From Emergomyces orientalis (taxonomy: Eukaryota > Ascomycota > Eurotiomycetes > Onygenales > Ajellomycetaceae), in contig MOWL01000001.1 in NCBI GenBank assembly GCA_002110485.1, forward strand, positions 248,001 through 312,000: a stretch of 64,000 bases of DNA. The letters run 5' to 3'. Within the stretch, counting starts at the first letter, position 1, and each line of letters begins with the position of its first letter. A model generated the notes under the pieces. The model searched no databases, had not been told where the DNA came from, and saw only the letters and a list, made by a program, of their open reading frames with translations. Below are positions 60,525-64,000 of the stretch, piece after piece. Both the position numbers and the translations under genes were made by a program.

Positions 60525-62151
60525 TATTATTATTATTATTATTTATTCATACACCACTTAATCGCGAGGATATGTGGGTGTTCATCTATTTTAACAAGCA
60601 GAGGAAACCGTGTGGCCGGCCTTGCCTGTCACTGAACTAAAAACCCCGCGATCCCCAGATCTATTCTGTCTATTTAACATCTTCAGATTACTGTGGAGCA
60701 GCCACAGCTGCTCTTAGAGAGAGAGTGCATAGCACTATAGAAAAGAATAAAAGAAAAAGAAAGAAGAGAGAAGTGTACAATCTCTGATATAAGAAAAAAT
60801 TCTCTGAAGACCCCCATGCTGTGAGACACTGTAGTGAGTGTGTTATACTGAAGAGTTTTTCAGTCTTTTTCATATCTGACTGTTGCACTGAGTCTGATGA
60901 GCAGTTGACATGTCACTTCTTCACACTGCTTATGCTGTATTTAGGCTGACTCATTCACGCCCGGCGCGTGCAATTCCTGTGTTGATTCATGCTGATGTCG
61001 CACTTTTCTGTGTTTTATTGCGCTTGATGCATGTAATCTCATATTATAATATATCAGTAGCTGTTTTTCTCATCTCTGTTCACGCCAGTTGCGTGTACTC
61101 TCATGTTATTTGACACTTGCTGTGCTCTTTTCTGTGCTTGTCTGCTTTCTCTGCATGCCTTTTGATGTATCAGCTATGCTTTGTATGTGCTGAGTGTTCT
61201 GACTAGCTTGAACTGTTTAAGAATGCCCTGTTCAAGTCATCATCTTGTGAGTCTGTGAAGACCTTCTTTTGTATTCAGCAGTCATTTCTTGTCAATTCTG
61301 CTCTCTGTTTTCAGTTCCCTGCATCTCACATCAAACTGCATACAGTGAATTATCACATGGGTCACTGTCTCCTGCTCATAGCCACATGCACATCTGGGGG
61401 TGAGGAAGTCTGGCACTCTTCATCTGTGCAGAAAGACTGCCAGCTCTGTCTTGCCTGTATGTAGCTGCACTATTAGAGAGCTGCGCGCCTTGCTCAGCTT
61501 CTCATGCCACTTCAATAGTTTCTTATCTGAAGGCCTTTCAAAGAGCTCTCTTCAAGATATTCTATGTGCCTGTCACTTTGTTCTTCAGTGATGTAGTATC
61601 TTCTTCTGCACTTATTTTACAAAACTTCAGTTCATTCTGATATCAGTCTGTCTTTCATCTCTTCTAGTTTGCTTTACTTCAGCTGCTCACTGTGCACTCC
61701 ATGCTGTCTGCATGCCTGTAGAATGTAGCACTGTCTCAACTGATCTTCTCACTCTTTCATTTCTTCGCCTGAGTCTTGTTCACACACTAGTGCATGCCTG
61801 CTCTATCTGTCTAGTCATTCCTGATCTTCTGATTCACTCCACTGCCTTAACAACCAGGCTGTTCAAGTGAATGCTGAGAGGTGGGGTGTGTGTTTCAGTC
61901 TCCAGTGATGAGATGGGCGTGGCTCTATATGCCCCTGCAATGGTGTGGAGACATGTATTCTGTATTTTCTCCATCTCTGCTAGAAGTTGCCGCTGGCGCC
62001 TTGGCTCCTGAGGTGTCGCGCATGGGAGGTGCCATGCCAGGGCCCCATAAGAGATGGCCGGCCTGATCACTGCATTGTAGACTCTTCTAGCCTGGTGTAG
62101 AGGCAGTCCCCAGGTTGACTGGGTGGTTTGAGTTAATGCTCGGACCTGCGA
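60525..62151 (-). mobile_element. Decayed, 5'-truncated LINE (Tad/I-type), copy B
   Basis: On the minus strand this is the 3' part of a non-LTR retrotransposon. Its left-most coding piece (about 62151-61834) reads TTQSTWGLPLHQARRVYNAV, then IRPAISYGALAWHLP and KIQNTCLHTIAGAYRATP. This is the region joining the reverse transcriptase thumb and RNase H in fungal LINEs. Further on (about 61520-61310) comes WHEKLSKARSSLIVQLHTGK, then CACGYEQETVTHVIIHC. That is the terminal Cys/His knuckle (C-x-C-G...H....C) of the same ORF2 class. In-frame stops at 61834-61836 (TGA) and 61420-61422 (TGA, where an Arg CGA is expected) show it is dead. The element ends in (TAA)n and has identical 13-bp duplications on both sides, so both ends are well defined. 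The 5' part of the reverse transcriptase is missing. Confidence 0.82.
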
Positions 62152-62164
62152 GAAGTGGCACCAT
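62152..62164 (+). repeat. Target-site duplication, right copy (LINE copy B)
   Basis: GAAGTGGCACCAT, identical to 60512-60524. Confidence 0.8.
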
Positions 62165-64000
62165 AAATGAGAATTGTAATATGAGTTTGATATTAATATT
62201 TATTTAATCAAGAGTATTCTCTTATTCTTCTATTTAGGCATATGTGTGTATACTTCTTTCAATAGTTGCTTTATAAATCTTCTTGAGCTGCAATTTATCT
62301 ACTATTCAGGAGTTATTTCACTAGTGTCTTCTTGTTCTGATTTGTGTTCATGTAACAGAAGAAAAACACTGTTTTTAGTTATTGTAAGCTTTGAAAATCA
62401 TCAACAAATATAGATATATGAAAGATCTCTTCTGAATCAGCAAAAGGAGAAGAAGTGAAAACCTGGGACTTACTCGGGGCCAATGATCTACTAACTTCGA
62501 GCATTGTAGCTCATAGAATTGGTTAGTGAGCGGTGCAGACTGACAGCTGTTACATCATTTGAGCGTAGGAATAACTACAGAGTGACAGTTCTTTCCAGGA
62601 TCCTTCGGATTTCACCATCTTGCTCCTCGCATGGTGGTTTGAATATGTATTTACCTAGGTAAATACAGTCAGATGAAAAGTGAAACATCAACAAGTGGGT
62701 TGAAATAAGGTTCTATGGATTCAAAGAGAAAAATATAAAAATAAACATTCCCCACTAGCCGGCGGGTGTAGTTGGGTCAAAAGAGTTAAAAATACAGAGT
62801 TGCCAGCACCTCAAAATTAACCTTGCATCCACCACTAATCCAACCCTCTGGCAGCTAGGTGTCTCTGGCAATTATAGATGGGGATTTATTTTCCCGTAGT
62901 TTTCTGTTGTCATGTATTATTTTATGCATCTGTCTTTGGTTGCCCTGAAAATGTGGCTTCAGATAGAGACCCTTCTTCCAGAAAAGGAGGAGGATGTGGA
63001 GCAGCCGGTTTACTCCGTACTTGTTGTACAATTCTTGCTGCCCCATTTTCTAAAACTACTGGTTTCATTATTTGTGTTTTCCTCAAAACATAGATTGATT
63101 AAACCCTTTTAATTCAAGTTCTGGTTAGTGCCTTCAACCGACTTATAGAAGTGTTAGATGAGGGTGAGTATTGAATAATTTGAGGCATAACTGTTAAAAA
63201 TCTTTTCCCTCAACATTCTCTCTGTGTGTAGGAAACATGCTCATTTCCTTCTCGCACTTATCCCTATCATCGTTTCCATTCCAACTCTAGGGGTAATCAC
63301 GGTTCTAGATAATCCAATCAACCACGAAACAGAGATAGGTCGAAATTATAAAATTTAAGCGAATAAATACATAGCTTTTTCAGTTTTTTGGGGGCGGAGT
63401 GAGGGGTATGTATGGACACATGAAAAATATTAAAAGAAGCAAAGGAGACATGATAATTTCCTCGTTTTCCTTTTGGCATGAGCAAAAAAAAAAAAAATTT
63501 AAATAAATAAATATACAATCGTAAGTGAGGGGAACAGCTAATATTTGAAAAAAGGGGGGGAGGAAGTTATATAATAGAATGGCTCACAAAACAATATGGA
63601 AGAAAAGGCCACTCCGCTACCATGACATTCTTCCTTTCGTTTCTTCCGTCCACTACTCATAATTCTGTCTTTTTTAAAGTGTGATTGAAATAAATGAAAA
63701 TATACTTGTTTCTTTTGATGGAGTCCTGTTTCATTCCTCTGTGAGTCTTTTTTTATTTTGTTTGGGAAAAATTATGTTTATAGCTTAGTTATATGCATAT
63801 GCGGGTACGTGCTGTTGTTGTTTTTTTTCTTTCGCAGGTCATCATCGACTCCATCGTGAAAAGTCCAACCCGGAGAATACGCTAGTATCTGCTTGTGGGG
63901 CCCATTCTGAGGAAGTGGTGGCGCCTGGCTTTCCTGCGGCATGGGTGGTCATTTCTTCTGGCTGAATGATAGGTTTCGTATTCCGCCGGTACGAAGCATA
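62165..64000. other. AT-rich intergenic sequence to the window end
   Basis: No frame longer than about 70 residues with recognisable content. It holds the 22-bp palindrome listed next and A/T runs (about 63484-63515). From about 63840 the base composition becomes more balanced, which may mark the approach of a gene beyond the window, but no exon can be supported. Confidence 0.35.
62646..62667. repeat. 22-bp perfect palindrome with TACCTAGGTA core
   Basis: TGTATTTACCTAGGTAAATA plus CA equals its own reverse complement over 22 bases. It shares the ACCTAGGT core with the palindrome at 47310-47325. Confidence 0.85.

Noticed and set aside
1..64000. Secondary-metabolite or defence-type gene cluster
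   Set aside because: No polyketide synthase, NRPS, P450 group, NLR or similar genes were seen. The neighbours are unrelated housekeeping genes.

Overview
The window is a piece of a filamentous ascomycete chromosome. The genes are eukaryotic, with short spliceosomal introns (about 50-220 nt, mostly GTAAGT/GTATG-type donors and CTAAC/CTGAC-like branch sites). The proteins look like those of Eurotiomycetes. Long AT-rich gene-poor stretches with decayed LINE retrotransposons next to conserved housekeeping genes suggest an Onygenales-type genome (inference, moderate confidence). There are no prokaryotic operons, CRISPR arrays, rRNAs or convincing tRNAs.

Layout. 1-3.2 kb: 3' part of UTP10 (+), convergent with a nitrilase-family gene (-, 3.7-5.2 kb). 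5.9-7.2 kb: an F-box/2EXR-like orphan (-). 8.9-13.0 kb: RSE1/SF3B3 (-), divergent from DSK2/ubiquilin (+, 13.6-15.1 kb). 15.1-20.2 kb: gene-poor, with a broken F-box-type pseudogene (-, about 16.1-16.8 kb) and a small membrane protein (-, 18.2-18.5 kb). 20.2-22.7 kb: a TM9SF/EMP70 protein (+). 24.4-25.1 kb: derlin (-), divergent from the centromeric histone H3 gene (CENP-A, +, 26.0-26.6 kb). 27.5-30.5 kb: cohesin loader SCC4/MAU2 (-). 31.6-32.1 kb: proteasome assembly chaperone 3 (-), divergent from the DEAH helicase ECM16/DHR1 (+, 32.4-36.1 kb). 36.4-37.1 kb: CWC21 (-). 38.1-41.6 kb: GPI13/PIG-O (-). 43.8-44.4 kb: a single-pass membrane protein (-). 48.2-49.2 kb: a Cys/His-containing orphan (+). 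56.0-59.2 kb: a Pumilio/PUF protein (+) with about 2 kb of pyrimidine-rich leader-like sequence in front. 59.2-64.0 kb: AT-rich sequence with two LINE insertions, each bounded by its own 13-bp target-site duplication.

Functionally this is a mix of core genes: ribosome biogenesis (UTP10 and DHR1 both act with U3 snoRNA), splicing (RSE1, CWC21), chromosome segregation (CENP-A, SCC4), protein quality control (DSK2, derlin, PAC3), secretory pathway and GPI anchors (TM9SF, GPI13), and mRNA control (PUF). Nothing suggests they form one cluster. Exon structures were worked out by hand. For every spliced gene reported, the joined exons give an intact frame, and for the complete genes a total divisible by three. 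I found no clearly new multi-gene system. The most interesting items are the two LINE copies, the CENP-A with an enlarged loop 1, the nitrilase with a large internal insert carrying a repeated short motif, the 18-nt microexon of SCC4, and a hairpin-rich inverted repeat near 7.8-7.9 kb.
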